From Chryseobacterium ginsenosidimutans (lineage in GTDB: Bacteria > Bacteroidota > Bacteroidia > Flavobacteriales > Weeksellaceae), in contig NZ_JAUSXC010000001.1 in assembly GCF_030823405.1 (NCBI RefSeq), positions 3,207,001 to 3,271,000 of the forward strand: a stretch of DNA of 64,000 nt, written 5' to 3'. Below the pieces are notes generated by a model that had not been told where the DNA came from, did not search any database, and saw nothing but the letters and a program-made list of their open reading frames with translations. Position numbers and translations under genes: made by a program. This document shows positions 1 to 8,542 of this stretch, in pieces (the stretch's first letter is position 1; every line of letters begins with the position of its first letter).

Positions 1-868
1 TTCCCGCATGCGGATCTGCATGGAAAAACCCGTAATCTAAAATTTGTGACACAAAAAGCCTCAAACCCACTTCAGAAACATTCACCGGATCAATTTTATT
101 GGCTAACAGTGTTTCCTTATCGGTCACTTTTATGCCGTCGATGAACTCCATACAGAGAACATTATTATTGGAGAATTCTGCGTATACCTTCGGAACGTAT
201 GTTTCTTTATTATTTTTGAAATTTCTTCTAAACTGAAGAATATTTTCTCTTTCGTTGATGAATGACACTTCCTCCAGCAAAGATTTCTCGAAAGTCGAGA
301 TCGCCTGTTTCAGATTAAGTTTTTCTCCTATTTCCGAGTAGGATGAAATGAGCTTTTCAAGATCTTTAATCAATAACAAATCATCTTCAATAAGTGTCTG
401 AACATCAGCTTTTTTAATCTTTAAAATCACTTCATTTCCATCGAGCAAAGTTGCTTTATAAACCTGTGCAATGGAAGCCGTCGCTAACGGAACTTTCTGA
501 ATATCAATAAAATGATCTTTTATGGAAATATCAAATTCATTTTCCAGAACCTCTTCTACATTCATGTCTACGACATCCACTTTATCCTGTAATTTCTGCA
601 ATTCCTGGATCAGTTCTGCAGGAAGAAGGTCTTCCCTGTTGCTGAATGTCTGGCCAAGCTTCACAAATGTAGGCCCCAATTCTTCCAATACCAGTCGGAT
701 TCTTTCGTAAACCGTTCCTTTAGAAACAATTTCGTCAGAAGTATTTGGAATTTCCACCTGCTTATTTCCGCTGTTCATTCTCGCCAGCATATCTTTAAAA
801 CCGTATTTACTTAACACGGAAATCAATTTGGCGGATCTTTTCAGTTTTCTTTGTTGCTTGTCAAACAT
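1..868 (-). CDS. UbiB/AarF (ABC1) family atypical kinase, N-terminal 289 residues; truncated by the window edge
   Basis: I translated this frame from the ATG at 866-868; no stop occurs before position 1, so the C-terminus lies outside the window. The segment LGPTFVKLGQTFSNREDLLP (about residues 65-84) is the UbiB/AarF KxGQ signature, followed by a LQDKVD stretch, the Ala-rich loop ATASIAQVYKA (about 134-144) and, at the window edge, FFHADPHAG, which is the family's catalytic and metal-binding segment. The family comprises protein-kinase-like ATPases linked to isoprenoid quinone biosynthesis; here the partner would be menaquinone (inference). It is transcribed away from the small peptide gene at 1031. 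No membrane anchor can be judged because the C-terminus is missing. Confidence 0.9.
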   Translation of the reverse strand, partial: MFDKQQRKLKRSAKLISVLSKYGFKDMLARMNSGNKQVEIPNTSDEIVSKGTVYERIRLVLEELGPTFVKLGQTFSNREDLLPAELIQELQKLQDKVDVVDMNVEEVLENEFDISIKDHFIDIQKVPLATASIAQVYKATLLDGNEVILKIKKADVQTLIEDDLLLIKDLEKLISSYSEIGEKLNLKQAISTFEKSLLEEVSFINERENILQFRRNFKNNKETYVPKVYAEFSNNNVLCMEFIDGIKVTDKETLLANKIDPVNVSEVGLRLFVSQILDYGFFHADPHAG

Positions 869-996
869 ATGTTGAAATGTAAGTGCAATTTAATTCAAAA
901 ATTATTCCTATAATCATATTTCAGTTTTAAAGTTATTTGATGAATTGTAATGATAAATCTGAACAGAAAATGATTCTTTATCATTCAAATATTTTT

Positions 997-1004
997 TAAC
1001 TTTA
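997..1004 (+). promoter_or_regulatory. Possible -7 element of the small peptide gene
   Basis: TAACTTTA differs by one base from the Bacteroidota -7 consensus TAnnTTTG and lies 26 bases before the ATG at 1031. I see no clear -33 TTTG at the right distance, so this is tentative. Confidence 0.3.
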
Positions 1005-1030
1005 CAATACAAATCCTTAAAAATAGTATA

Positions 1031-1180
1031 ATGAAAAATGTAAAGAAAATCTCAAGAGAACAAATGAAAAGCATCTCAGGAAGCGGAATTATCAGAAACT
1101 GCTCCAACAAATGCTGTCCGGACGACGGAAGACCAAGATGTCCGGGACTGATTTGTCCGGCTGTTATCTGTCCGCAATAA
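1031..1180 (+). CDS. 49-aa Cys-rich double-glycine-leader peptide (bacteriocin-like precursor)
   Basis: Short reading frame ATG 1031 to TAA 1178-1180. The first 19 residues form a charged leader ending KISREQMKSISGSG. The remaining 30 residues hold six Cys (24, 28, 29, 37, 42, 47) and are rich in Pro and Gly. The leader shares the pattern [L/I]SR-x-x-[I/M]-K-x-ISG with the peptide at 57416-57601, which also has six Cys after its leader. Such leaders are typical of precursors exported and cleaved by peptidase-containing ABC transporters; Chryseobacterium genomes carry many, annotated as bacteriocin-like. No transporter or modification enzyme is nearby. A strong hairpin terminator follows directly, so it is probably monocistronic. 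Activity is unknown. Confidence 0.75.
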   Translation: MKNVKKISREQMKSISGSGIIRNCSNKCCPDDGRPRCPGLICPAVICPQ

Positions 1181-1194
1181 AATCAAATTAAAAC

Positions 1195-1226
1195 AAAAAA
1201 GGAATGCAATGTTGCATTCCTTTTTA
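1195..1226. terminator. Bidirectional terminator between the peptide and the nitrilase fusion
   Basis: GGAATGCA and TGCATTCC (1201-1208 and 1213-1220) form a stem with a tight loop, flanked by an A-run on the left and a T-run on the right. It can end transcription of the plus-strand peptide gene and of the minus-strand gene that stops at 1231. Confidence 0.85.
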
Positions 1227-1230
1227 TTAT

Positions 1231-2733
1231 TTATTTCAGATAAGTTTCGTACAAATCGTTTCTTCTGTCTTTCATCACCTGAACAGAACCATGGTAGTGA
1301 AGATCTTTCAGTAAATTAAGATCGACATCAACAATTAAAGTCATTTCTGTGTTTGGAGTTGCCTCTCCTTTTACAGCATTCGATGGAAAAGCAAAATCTG
1401 AAGGCGTAAATACCGCAGCCTGACCGAACTGGATATCCATATTATTAACTCCCGGTAAATTCCCTACACAACCTGCAATGGCAACATAACATTCGTTTTC
1501 AATAGCTCTTGCAGCAGCACAGTGTCGCACTCTGATATACGCATTTTGAGTGTCGGTAAGATAAGGAACGAATAAAATTTTCATTCCCTGATCTGCCAGA
1601 ATTCTTGGAAGTTCCGGGAATTCTACATCATAACAGATGACGAGGCCTACTTTTCCGCAGTCGGTATCAAAAACTTTGATCTCATTTCCGCCTTTCATTC
1701 CGTAGTATTTTCTTTCATTTGGCGTAATATGAATTTTACGGTATTCATCTACACGGCCGTCGCGATGAAGAAGGTAACTGATATTATACAGATCATTATT
1801 CTCAAAAACAGGCATGCTTCCGGAAATAATATTGACGTTATAACTGATTGCCAGCTCCGATATTCTATTTTTGATTTCTTCCGTCAGTTTTGCCAGTTCA
1901 ATCATGCTGTCTCTTTCCGAAAGCTTGTTGAAAGGAGCCAACAACGGTGTATTAAACAATTCAGGGAAAAGCACAAAATCAGCCTTGTAATCTCCCATCA
2001 CATTGACAAAAAATTCCACTTGTTCGTAAAAAGCATTGATGTCTTTGAAATGTCTCATCTGCCACTGCACCAATCCAAGACGGATGATACTGTCCTGCAT
2101 TGTATTGGGTTTTTTGCTGTAATAGACGTTATTCCATTGCAGAAGAACGGCATTTTCCTTTGAAGATTCATCTTCCGGAAGATATTTTTTCAGTACCCTG
2201 ATCGGTAAAAAATTATTGGAAAGCTGGAAAGACAATACCGGATCGTAAATTTCTTTATCCCTTACTTTTCGGATATAATCTCTTGCCGAAAGTTCATTGC
2301 TGTATTTGTGATAATTCGGAATTCTGCCGCCTAAAACAATTGATTTTAAGTTTAATAATTCACAAAGTTCTTTTCGGGCATCATATAATCTTCTTCCCAA
2401 CCTCAGTTCGCGGTATTCAGGATCTACAAAAACTTCGATTCCGTACAAGACATCGCCTGTCGATAAGTGGGTATTAAATGTATAATTTCCCGTAATATCA
2501 CTATACGTGTGCTCGTCTCCAAATTCGTTATAATTAACAATGATGGAAAGTGCTACTGCAGCCAATTTACCATCTACGGTGATGCATATCTGCCCTTTAG
2601 GGAATATTCTTGTCAGTTTTTCAATACTTTTTTTAGACCATATTGACTCCGACATTTGTGGATAGGCACGCTTCATCGTAACGACCAATTCTTCATAATC
2701 CTGAACTGTCAGGGGTCTCGTTTCTATTTGCAT
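1231..2733 (-). CDS. GNAT acetyltransferase domain fused to carbon-nitrogen hydrolase (nitrilase superfamily)
   Basis: A 500-residue two-domain protein. Residues 1 to about 200 are a GNAT-like fold; the acetyl-CoA loop is visible as EVFVDPEYRELRLGRRLYDA (about 100-119). From about residue 215 a nitrilase domain follows with its complete Glu-Lys-Cys triad: E258 in LFPELF, K333 in YRKIH and C367 in VICYDVEFPEL. The same architecture is known from Bacillus YhcX and many Bacteroidota. The nitrilase half should hydrolyse an amide or nitrile of unknown identity; substrate and acetyl acceptor cannot be read from sequence. It stands alone on the minus strand and ends at a shared terminator. Confidence 0.92.
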   Translation of the reverse strand: MQIETRPLTVQDYEELVVTMKRAYPQMSESIWSKKSIEKLTRIFPKGQICITVDGKLAAVALSIIVNYNEFGDEHTYSDITGNYTFNTHLSTGDVLYGIEVFVDPEYRELRLGRRLYDARKELCELLNLKSIVLGGRIPNYHKYSNELSARDYIRKVRDKEIYDPVLSFQLSNNFLPIRVLKKYLPEDESSKENAVLLQWNNVYYSKKPNTMQDSIIRLGLVQWQMRHFKDINAFYEQVEFFVNVMGDYKADFVLFPELFNTPLLAPFNKLSERDSMIELAKLTEEIKNRISELAISYNVNIISGSMPVFENNDLYNISYLLHRDGRVDEYRKIHITPNERKYYGMKGGNEIKVFDTDCGKVGLVICYDVEFPELPRILADQGMKILFVPYLTDTQNAYIRVRHCAAARAIENECYVAIAGCVGNLPGVNNMDIQFGQAAVFTPSDFAFPSNAVKGEATPNTEMTLIVDVDLNLLKDLHYHGSVQVMKDRRNDLYETYLK

Positions 2734-2804
2734 TTCAAGTAATTTGTTTAAATTTAAGGAAAATTTACTCGTTACAAAAGTTATTACAAAACATAACTCT
2801 AAAA

Positions 2805-3086
2805 ATGAAAATCTATCGTCTCATTCATACAACAACCATTGTTGTAATTATTATCCTGCGATTCTTTTATTCGGAATCCGGGCATAATATTTCGCATAAT
2901 TTAAAATTACCATTTAATGCAAACATCAATGGAAAAGACGGAAATAATTTTCTGTACTTTTTTGTGGGATTATCAACCTTTATAAACATATTTATGTTTG
3001 ATAAACATAAGGTATTTCAAGTAATATATTATCTATTAATTGCTCTTAACATTTTGCTCATACTATTTTGTCTAAAACAATTTTAA
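2805..3086 (+). CDS. Small hypothetical inner-membrane protein (93 aa)
   Basis: I do not recognise a family. The protein has an N-terminal hydrophobic stretch (about residues 8-22), a second at about 48-65 and a third at about 72-91, separated by a polar segment with several Asn and Gly. This gives three likely membrane helices. It is divergent from the nitrilase fusion and ends at a strong hairpin shared with guaA. Its AT-rich codon use fits the surroundings. It could be an orphan small membrane protein; no function is proposed. Confidence 0.6.
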   Translation: MKIYRLIHTTTIVVIIILRFFYSESGHNISHNLKLPFNANINGKDGNNFLYFFVGLSTFINIFMFDKHKVFQVIYYLLIALNILLILFCLKQF

Positions 3087-3104
3087 CCTTATATAATTTC
3101 AACA

Positions 3105-3136
3105 AAAAATCCTGTCTATAAAAGACAGGATTATAT
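3105..3136. terminator. Bidirectional terminator between the membrane protein and guaA
   Basis: TCCTGTCT (3110-3117) and AGACAGGA (3123-3130) form an 8-bp stem with an A-run before it and a T-rich stretch after it, so it serves both convergent genes. Confidence 0.85.
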
Positions 3137-3155
3137 TTTTTAAACTTAATCAAGA

Positions 3156-4685
3156 TTATTCCCACTCAATCGTTGCAGGTGGTTTGCTTGAAATATCGTA
3201 TGCGACTCTGTTGATACCTCTTACTTCGTTGATAATTCTGCTCGAAACAGTATCTAAAAATTCGTAAGGAAGTCTGCTCCATGTTGCTGTCATAAAGTCG
3301 ATGGTGTTGGCAGAACGAACAACCGCTGTGTATTCGTATGTTCTTTCGTCACCCATTACTCCTACAGATTTTACTGGCAGCAATACTACGAATGCCTGAG
3401 AAACTTTCTCATACAAGTCGTTTTTATATAATTCTTCAATGAAAATATCGTCAGCTTCTTGTAAAATTTTTACTTTTTCAGCATCTACAGCACCTAAAAT
3501 TCTGATTCCCAAACCAGGACCAGGAAAAGGATGTCTGTGTACCAAATGATGAGGAATTCCTAATTCTTCGCCTACTTTTCTTACTTCATCTTTGAATAAT
3601 TCTCGCAAAGGCTCCAATAATTCAAATTCCATTTCCTCCGGAAGTCCGCCAACGTTGTGGTGAGATTTGATCACTGCAGAAGGTCCATTTACCGACTGAC
3701 TTTCAATCACGTCGGGATAAATTGTTCCCTGAGCTAAGAATTTTGCCCCTTCAATTTTATGAGATTCTTCGTCAAAAACGTGAATAAATTCGTTTCCGAT
3801 GATTTTTCTTTTCTGTTCAGGATCGTCAACACCGGCTAATTTGGATAGAAACCTTTTTTTAGCATCAACCAATTTAATGTTCATATGGAAATGCTCTCCA
3901 TAGTTTTCCATTACTTTTACGTCTTCATCTTTTCTCAACAATCCTGTATCTACAAAGATACACTGCAACTGATCGCCAATCGCTTTGTGAATCAAAACTG
4001 CAGCTACAGAAGAATCTACGCCTCCTGAAAGACCCAAAATTACTTTGTTGTCTCCTACTCTTTCTCTGATTTCTTCAACTGTTTTTTCGATATAATTGGT
4101 CAGTTTCCAGTTTTTTTCTGCATCACAAATTCCGAAAACGAAATTCTCCAACATTTTTCCGCCTTCCTCTGTATGAGAAACTTCAGGGTGGAACTGTACG
4201 CAGAAGATTTTCTTTTCTTCATTTGAAATAGAGGCAATTACTCCAGACTTTGCATTTAATTCAAAACCTGCAGGCAATTCCCCAACCTCATCAAAGTGGC
4301 TCATCCAAACAATAGAATTGTTGGTAACCCCTTTTAATAGAGAGCTTTCTTTAATAATATCTAAATGAGCTTTTCCGTATTCGCCTTTTACACCTTTATG
4401 AACTTTTCCGCCCAAAAGATGTGCTGTCAACTGCATTCCGTAGCAAATTCCCAGAACAGGAATTCCCTGCTCGTATAATTCTTTTTCAACCAAATGAGCA
4501 TTCTCTGCATTCACAGAGCTCGGTCCACCTGAAAGGATGATTCCTCTTGGCTGTTTTTCTAAAATAGTTTCTAATGGTGTATTGAAAGGTAAAATTTCAG
4601 AATATACTCCCATCTCACGGATTCTTCTTCCGATAAGCTGGTTGTACTGTGATCCGAAATCTAATATGATAATACCGTTGTTCAT
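3156..4685 (-). CDS. guaA: GMP synthase (glutamine-hydrolysing)
   Basis: Converts XMP to GMP using glutamine and ATP, the last step of guanine nucleotide synthesis. The 509 residues have the normal order: class I glutamine amidotransferase with nucleophile C81 (LGICYGMQL) and H166/E168 (FHPEVSH); an ATP pyrophosphatase domain with the P-loop LGLSGGVDSSVAA (about 217-229); and the dimerisation domain ending PPATIEWE. It lies downstream of purD, but a hairpin terminator (4797-4830) and a palindromic repeat sit between them, so it probably has its own promoter rather than being read from the pur operon. Confidence 0.98.
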   Translation of the reverse strand: MNNGIIILDFGSQYNQLIGRRIREMGVYSEILPFNTPLETILEKQPRGIILSGGPSSVNAENAHLVEKELYEQGIPVLGICYGMQLTAHLLGGKVHKGVKGEYGKAHLDIIKESSLLKGVTNNSIVWMSHFDEVGELPAGFELNAKSGVIASISNEEKKIFCVQFHPEVSHTEEGGKMLENFVFGICDAEKNWKLTNYIEKTVEEIRERVGDNKVILGLSGGVDSSVAAVLIHKAIGDQLQCIFVDTGLLRKDEDVKVMENYGEHFHMNIKLVDAKKRFLSKLAGVDDPEQKRKIIGNEFIHVFDEESHKIEGAKFLAQGTIYPDVIESQSVNGPSAVIKSHHNVGGLPEEMEFELLEPLRELFKDEVRKVGEELGIPHHLVHRHPFPGPGLGIRILGAVDAEKVKILQEADDIFIEELYKNDLYEKVSQAFVVLLPVKSVGVMGDERTYEYTAVVRSANTIDFMTATWSRLPYEFLDTVSSRIINEVRGINRVAYDISSKPPATIEWE

Positions 4686-4704
4686 TTTATAATTAATTTT
4701 TAAA

Positions 4705-4775
4705 TGACATCAGACTTTAGATATCAGAAATCAGACCTTACCGTCTGGATTCTAAATCTGGCATCTGACATTAGC
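4705..4775. repeat. Dispersed CAGA/TCTG imperfect palindrome, copy A
   Basis: Several CAGA motifs on the left (CATCAGACTTTAGATATCAG) face TCTG motifs on the right (TCTAAATCTGGCATCTGACA), giving an imperfect inverted repeat that ends about 20 bases upstream of the guaA start. Related sequences lie just upstream of purM (9640-9702) and of the efflux MFS gene (33458-33536). Confidence 0.55.
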
Positions 4776-4796
4776 TTTCTAATATTAAACGTTTTA

Positions 4797-4830
4797 CAAA
4801 AAAAGACTTGGAAATTGCTCCAAATCTTTT
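4797..4830 (-). terminator. Terminator downstream of purD
   Basis: AAAAGACTTGGA (4801-4812) can pair with TCCAAATCTTTT (4819-4830) with one weak position. On the minus strand the hairpin is followed by a run of T, as expected for factor-independent termination after purD. Confidence 0.7.
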
Positions 4831-4843
4831 TTCCTTAATTTTA

Positions 4844-6082
4844 TTAAAACTTTCCGATGTCTTCTCTGTAGAAGCCGTAATCGAAATGTACATGACTTGC
4901 ATCTTCGTAAACTTTCTTGCGGGCATCTTCGTAAGTTGCTCCCGTAGCTACGATGTTCAGCACTCTTCCACCGTTTGAAACTACTTTGTCTCCTTTTTTT
5001 ACTGCTCCTGCGTATAAAAGCTTGCTATATTTCATTTTATCTTCGCCAACGATTTCAAAGCCGGTCTCAATGTTTCTCGGATAACCTCCCGAGCACATAA
5101 CAAGACAAACCGCTTTTTCGTCTTTAAACTTAAGCTCAATATCTCTTCCTTCCATACAGTCGTTGATAACGTCCAGAAGATTATTTTCCATTAAAGCCAT
5201 CAAAACCTGAGTTTCAGGATCTCCGAATCTCATGTTATATTCCAAAAGATAAGTTCCGTTCTTAGTAACCATTAATCCGAAGAAAATGATCCCTTTAAAG
5301 CTGAAACCTTCCCCTTTAAGACCTGCTACAGTAGGTTCCAAGATATTTTTCTCGAAATCCGCCTGATGTTCTGCCGTAAATTCCGGGCTTGGAGCCACTG
5401 AACCCATACCTCCTGTATTCGGTCCTGTATCACCATTTCCTGCTTTTTTATAATCTTTTGCAGCAATACACGGGAATATTTTTTCACCGTTTGAGAATGC
5501 AATGATTGAAGCTTCAAAACCTTCTAAATATTCTTCGATAACTAAACGAATTCCTGCATCTCCATAAATTCTTCTGATCATAAAATCATGGATCGTAGCT
5601 TCAGCTTCTTCCAAAGTATCGCAGATGACAACACCTTTTCCACCAGCTAAACCACTGGCTTTTACTACCAAAGGAAATTCCTGAGTCTGAACATATTCTT
5701 TAGCCTCATTGTATGAATCAAATACTACAGCTTTTGCCGTTTTGATATCATAGGTCTGCATGAATTTCTTAGAGAAAGCCTTACTTCCTTCCAAGCTGGC
5801 AACTTTTTGATTCGGACCAAAAACTTTAAGATCGTGCTTCTTAAATTCATCCTTCAAACCAGCAACAAGTGGTGCTTCAGGACCTACAATTGTAAGATCT
5901 ACTTTTTCTTTAATGGCGAAATCTCTAAGTTCTTTAATCTCTGATAAATGAACATTTTTCCCTATTACATCGGTAGTTGCGTTTCCGTTAGCAAAAAACA
6001 TTTTAGAAACTCTGGAGTCGTTCTGTAACTTTGCAGCCAGAGCAGACTCTCTTCCACCTTCACCTATGATTAATATTCTCAT
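4844..6082 (-). CDS. purD: Phosphoribosylamine--glycine ligase (GAR synthetase)
   Basis: Joins phosphoribosylamine and glycine with ATP to make GAR, the second step of purine synthesis. The 412-residue protein starts with the typical MRILIIGEGGRESALA nucleotide-binding strand-loop and continues into an ATP-grasp domain with VVKASGLAGGKGVVIC (about 140-155), NTGGMGSVAPSP and EYNMRFGDPETQ. Length is normal for the family. It lies 92 bases downstream of purH in the same orientation, consistent with a pur operon, and is followed by a terminator before guaA. Confidence 0.97.
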   Translation of the reverse strand: MRILIIGEGGRESALAAKLQNDSRVSKMFFANGNATTDVIGKNVHLSEIKELRDFAIKEKVDLTIVGPEAPLVAGLKDEFKKHDLKVFGPNQKVASLEGSKAFSKKFMQTYDIKTAKAVVFDSYNEAKEYVQTQEFPLVVKASGLAGGKGVVICDTLEEAEATIHDFMIRRIYGDAGIRLVIEEYLEGFEASIIAFSNGEKIFPCIAAKDYKKAGNGDTGPNTGGMGSVAPSPEFTAEHQADFEKNILEPTVAGLKGEGFSFKGIIFFGLMVTKNGTYLLEYNMRFGDPETQVLMALMENNLLDVINDCMEGRDIELKFKDEKAVCLVMCSGGYPRNIETGFEIVGEDKMKYSKLLYAGAVKKGDKVVSNGGRVLNIVATGATYEDARKKVYEDASHVHFDYGFYREDIGKF

Positions 6083-6174
6083 ACTTTATTTAATTATCTA
6101 GTCTATAATATTACAAATATATAATTTTGAATGCTATAAATACAATCTCAATATATAATTTAATTCTATTTTAA

Positions 6175-7692
6175 TTAATGAAAAAAATGTCTGATTCCTG
6201 TAAACATCATCGGAATGCCATGCTCGTTCGCTGCTTCAATGCTGTCTTGGTCTTTTACACTTCCTCCCGGCTGGATGATCGCTGTAATTCCTTTCTGAGC
6301 GCAGAAATCTACCACATCACGGAAAGGGAAAAACGCATCAGAAGCCAGAACTAATTCTCCTGTGAACTTTTCTTTTGCTCTTTCAATTGCCTGTTGAGTC
6401 GCCCAGATTCTGTTAACCTGTCCGCCACCGATTCCGAAAGCCTGAATACCGTTTGAAACAACGATAGCGTTAGATTTTACATATTTTACTACTCTCTGAG
6501 AGAACAATAATGCTTTTTTCTGCTCTTCTGTCGGCTGCGTTTCAGTAACCACTTTAATATCATCAGAAAAGATACTGTCGTTGTCCTGAACTAAAATTCC
6601 ACCGTCAACTTTCACCCAAGTCTGTTTGTCGGAAACCGGATTAACAATTTTTATAATTCTTAAATTTTTCTTCTTTCTTAAAATCTCCAAGGCATCCTCA
6701 TCAAAATCAGGAGCCATTACGATCTCAAGGAAAGTTTTGTTTAATTCTTCGGCTGTTGCAGCGTCAACCTTGTAGTTGGTAGCAACAATTCCGCCAAAAA
6801 TAGAAATAGGATCACACTCGAAAGTTTTTTGATACGTTTCCAAAGCTGAAGTTCCGATCGCAACTCCACAAGGTGTAGAGTGCTTCACAGCGCAACAAGC
6901 CATTTCTTCCTTAAATTCATTAACCACTTTCCAACAAAGATCCATATCACGAAGGTTATTGAAAGACAATTCTTTACCTCCCAACTGTTCGAAATCTTTC
7001 ATTGCTCCATTCTCGAAAGTAGAAACATAATAAGCTGCCGTCTGATGAGGGTTTTCACCATATCTTAAATCAGAAACCTTCTTGTAAGATGCATTAAGAT
7101 AAGTTGGATAATCTTCATCTAAAAGCATTCTTGAAATAGCCGCGTCATAAGCAGAAGTAAGGTTAAATACTTTTCCTGCCAGTTTCTTACGTGTTTCAAT
7201 GTACGTATCACCATTTTGTTCCATTTCAATTTTTACCGTTGAATAATCCTCAACATCAGTAATTACCGTCACAGAATCAAAATTCTTAGCTGCAGAACGA
7301 AGCATTGAAGGACCTCCGATGTCGATGAATTCTACCTTCTCATGTAAAGAAATGTTTTTGTTCACATTTTCAAAGAAAGGATAAAGATTCACGATCACCA
7401 TGTCAATCAGATCAATTCCGTGTTCCTGAACAGTCTTCATGTGTTCTTCACTTGAACGAACCGCCAATAAACCGCCGTGAACTTTCGGGTGTAAGGTTTT
7501 CACTCTTCCGTCCAGCATTTCAGGGAAATTAGTAACCTCATCAATCTGAATTGGATTTAAGCCAGCTTCTTTCAAATGTTTGAATGTCCCTCCTGTAGAA
7601 ATCAATTCATAATTCTGGGCTTCCAAAAACTGTGCAAATTCGATCAATCCGCTTTTGTCAGAAACACTGATTAAAACTCTCTTTTTACTCAT
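6175..7692 (-). CDS. purH: Bifunctional AICAR formyltransferase / IMP cyclohydrolase
   Basis: Catalyses the last two steps of IMP synthesis. The 505 residues begin with an MGS-like IMP cyclohydrolase domain ([24 protein letters not shown] at about 62-74) followed by the AICAR transformylase domain with RYGENPHQ (210-217) and the catalytic K270-H271 pair in [11 protein letters not shown]. Full length with the expected C-terminal [11 protein letters not shown]. The 223-base upstream gap contains a hairpin at 7735-7759 and a short dispersed repeat, so purH may have its own regulated leader. Confidence 0.97.
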   Translation of the reverse strand: MSKKRVLISVSDKSGLIEFAQFLEAQNYELISTGGTFKHLKEAGLNPIQIDEVTNFPEMLDGRVKTLHPKVHGGLLAVRSSEEHMKTVQEHGIDLIDMVIVNLYPFFENVNKNISLHEKVEFIDIGGPSMLRSAAKNFDSVTVITDVEDYSTVKIEMEQNGDTYIETRKKLAGKVFNLTSAYDAAISRMLLDEDYPTYLNASYKKVSDLRYGENPHQTAAYYVSTFENGAMKDFEQLGGKELSFNNLRDMDLCWKVVNEFKEEMACCAVKHSTPCGVAIGTSALETYQKTFECDPISIFGGIVATNYKVDAATAEELNKTFLEIVMAPDFDEDALEILRKKKNLRIIKIVNPVSDKQTWVKVDGGILVQDNDSIFSDDIKVVTETQPTEEQKKALLFSQRVVKYVKSNAIVVSNGIQAFGIGGGQVNRIWATQQAIERAKEKFTGELVLASDAFFPFRDVVDFCAQKGITAIIQPGGSVKDQDSIEAANEHGIPMMFTGIRHFFH

Positions 7693-7734
7693 TTTACTTT
7701 CGATTTTTTACTTTTTACAGCTATTCCAAACTGT

Positions 7735-7759
7735 AAACCGGGTCTTTCACCTCCGGTTT
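7735..7759 (-). promoter_or_regulatory. Hairpin in the purH 5' leader
   Basis: AAACCGG (7735-7741) and CCGGTTT (7753-7759) are perfect complements around an 11-base loop, about 45 bases upstream of the purH start. There is no T-run after it. A role in mRNA stability or control is speculative. Confidence 0.35.
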
Positions 7760-7866
7760 TACTTTATTTTACTTAGATTTTTGCTTTTTTTTCGAAATAT
7801 TTTTTCCAAAATCTAAGGTGTTTTTTCTAATATTCATTTGTCATTTTGAAATCTTTACTAATGTTT

Positions 7867-7891
7867 AGATTCCTACGGAATAACAAACTGG
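7867..7891. repeat. Short dispersed repeat, copy 1
   Basis: AGATTCCTACGGAATAACAA here resembles AGATTTCTACGGAATGACAA at 11317-11336. Both are in intergenic DNA and neither is part of a gene I can recognise. Confidence 0.4.
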
Positions 7892-7915
7892 ATGCTCTTT
7901 TTTAACGCAAAGGCC

Positions 7916-8482
7916 TTATTTATTTCCTAATACTTTATTGATCGCTATTGGGAAAATTTCATATTCAACTAAATGAACTTTTTCCGCTACCGTTTCGGGA
8001 GTATCCTTTTCTGTTACTGCGAATGATTTTTGAAGAATAGCTTCTCCTTCATCGATTCCCGGAGTCACAAAATGTACGGTTGCTCCACTTTCTTTTTCTT
8101 TAGCTTCAATAACCGCATGATGAACATGATGTCCCCACATTCCTTTTCCTCCATATTTTGGTAATAAAGCAGGATGAATATTGATTATCTTACCACTCCA
8201 GTTTTCACAAAACTCAGGCTTTAAAATTGATAGAAACCCTGCCAATACGATTAAATCTGTATTTTCAGGAATGATTTCACTCAATTCGCTGCTGAAATTT
8301 TTTCCTCTCGGAATCAGAACGTTTTTTATATTATGATTTTGGGCTCTTTCCAATCCGTAACATTCTCTGTCTGCAACAACTAAAGATATTTTTGCATTTT
8401 GGATTTCTCCACTATCAATGGTATCAATAATTCTCTGAAGATTAGATCCTGAACCTGAAACAAGTATAACTATGTTTTTCAT
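7916..8482 (-). CDS. purN: Phosphoribosylglycinamide formyltransferase
   Basis: Transfers a formyl group from 10-formyl-THF to GAR. I start it at the ATG at 8480-8482, giving MKNIVILVSGSGSNLQ and 188 residues, the normal PurN size. A longer frame to 8563 is open, but its extra 27 residues are encoded by a palindrome and a REP-like repeat and look nothing like PurN. Family features are the phosphate-binding SGSGSNLQ loop, NIHPALLPKYGGKGMWG with the catalytic His, and GIDEG. The gene follows purM, separated by 153 bases made up mostly of repeat DNA. Confidence 0.96.
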   Translation of the reverse strand: MKNIVILVSGSGSNLQRIIDTIDSGEIQNAKISLVVADRECYGLERAQNHNIKNVLIPRGKNFSSELSEIIPENTDLIVLAGFLSILKPEFCENWSGKIINIHPALLPKYGGKGMWGHHVHHAVIEAKEKESGATVHFVTPGIDEGEAILQKSFAVTEKDTPETVAEKVHLVEYEIFPIAINKVLGNK

Positions 8483-8494
8483 GTTTATTTTGTG

Positions 8495-8527
8495 AGCCTT
8501 ATCAAGGTTTGAAACCTTGACAAGGCT
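8495..8527. repeat. 33-bp palindrome upstream of purN
   Basis: AGCCTTATCAAGGTTT and AAACCTTGACAAGGCT pair over 16 positions with one weak pair and a 1-base centre. A half copy, AAACCTTGACAAGCTT, occurs at 15535-15550 upstream of the GMC oxidoreductase gene, so this is probably another dispersed element. Confidence 0.7.
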
Positions 8528-8542
8528 TTCTATATTATTAAC

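Noticed and set aside
1729-2163. 144-codon plus-strand frame inside the nitrilase fusion
   Set aside because: Antisense shadow of a gene with full catalytic motifs; no family similarity.
7798-7852. Possible 17-codon leader peptide upstream of purH
   Set aside because: A short Lys/Asn-rich frame exists, but there is no adjacent attenuator and AT-rich DNA produces such frames by chance.
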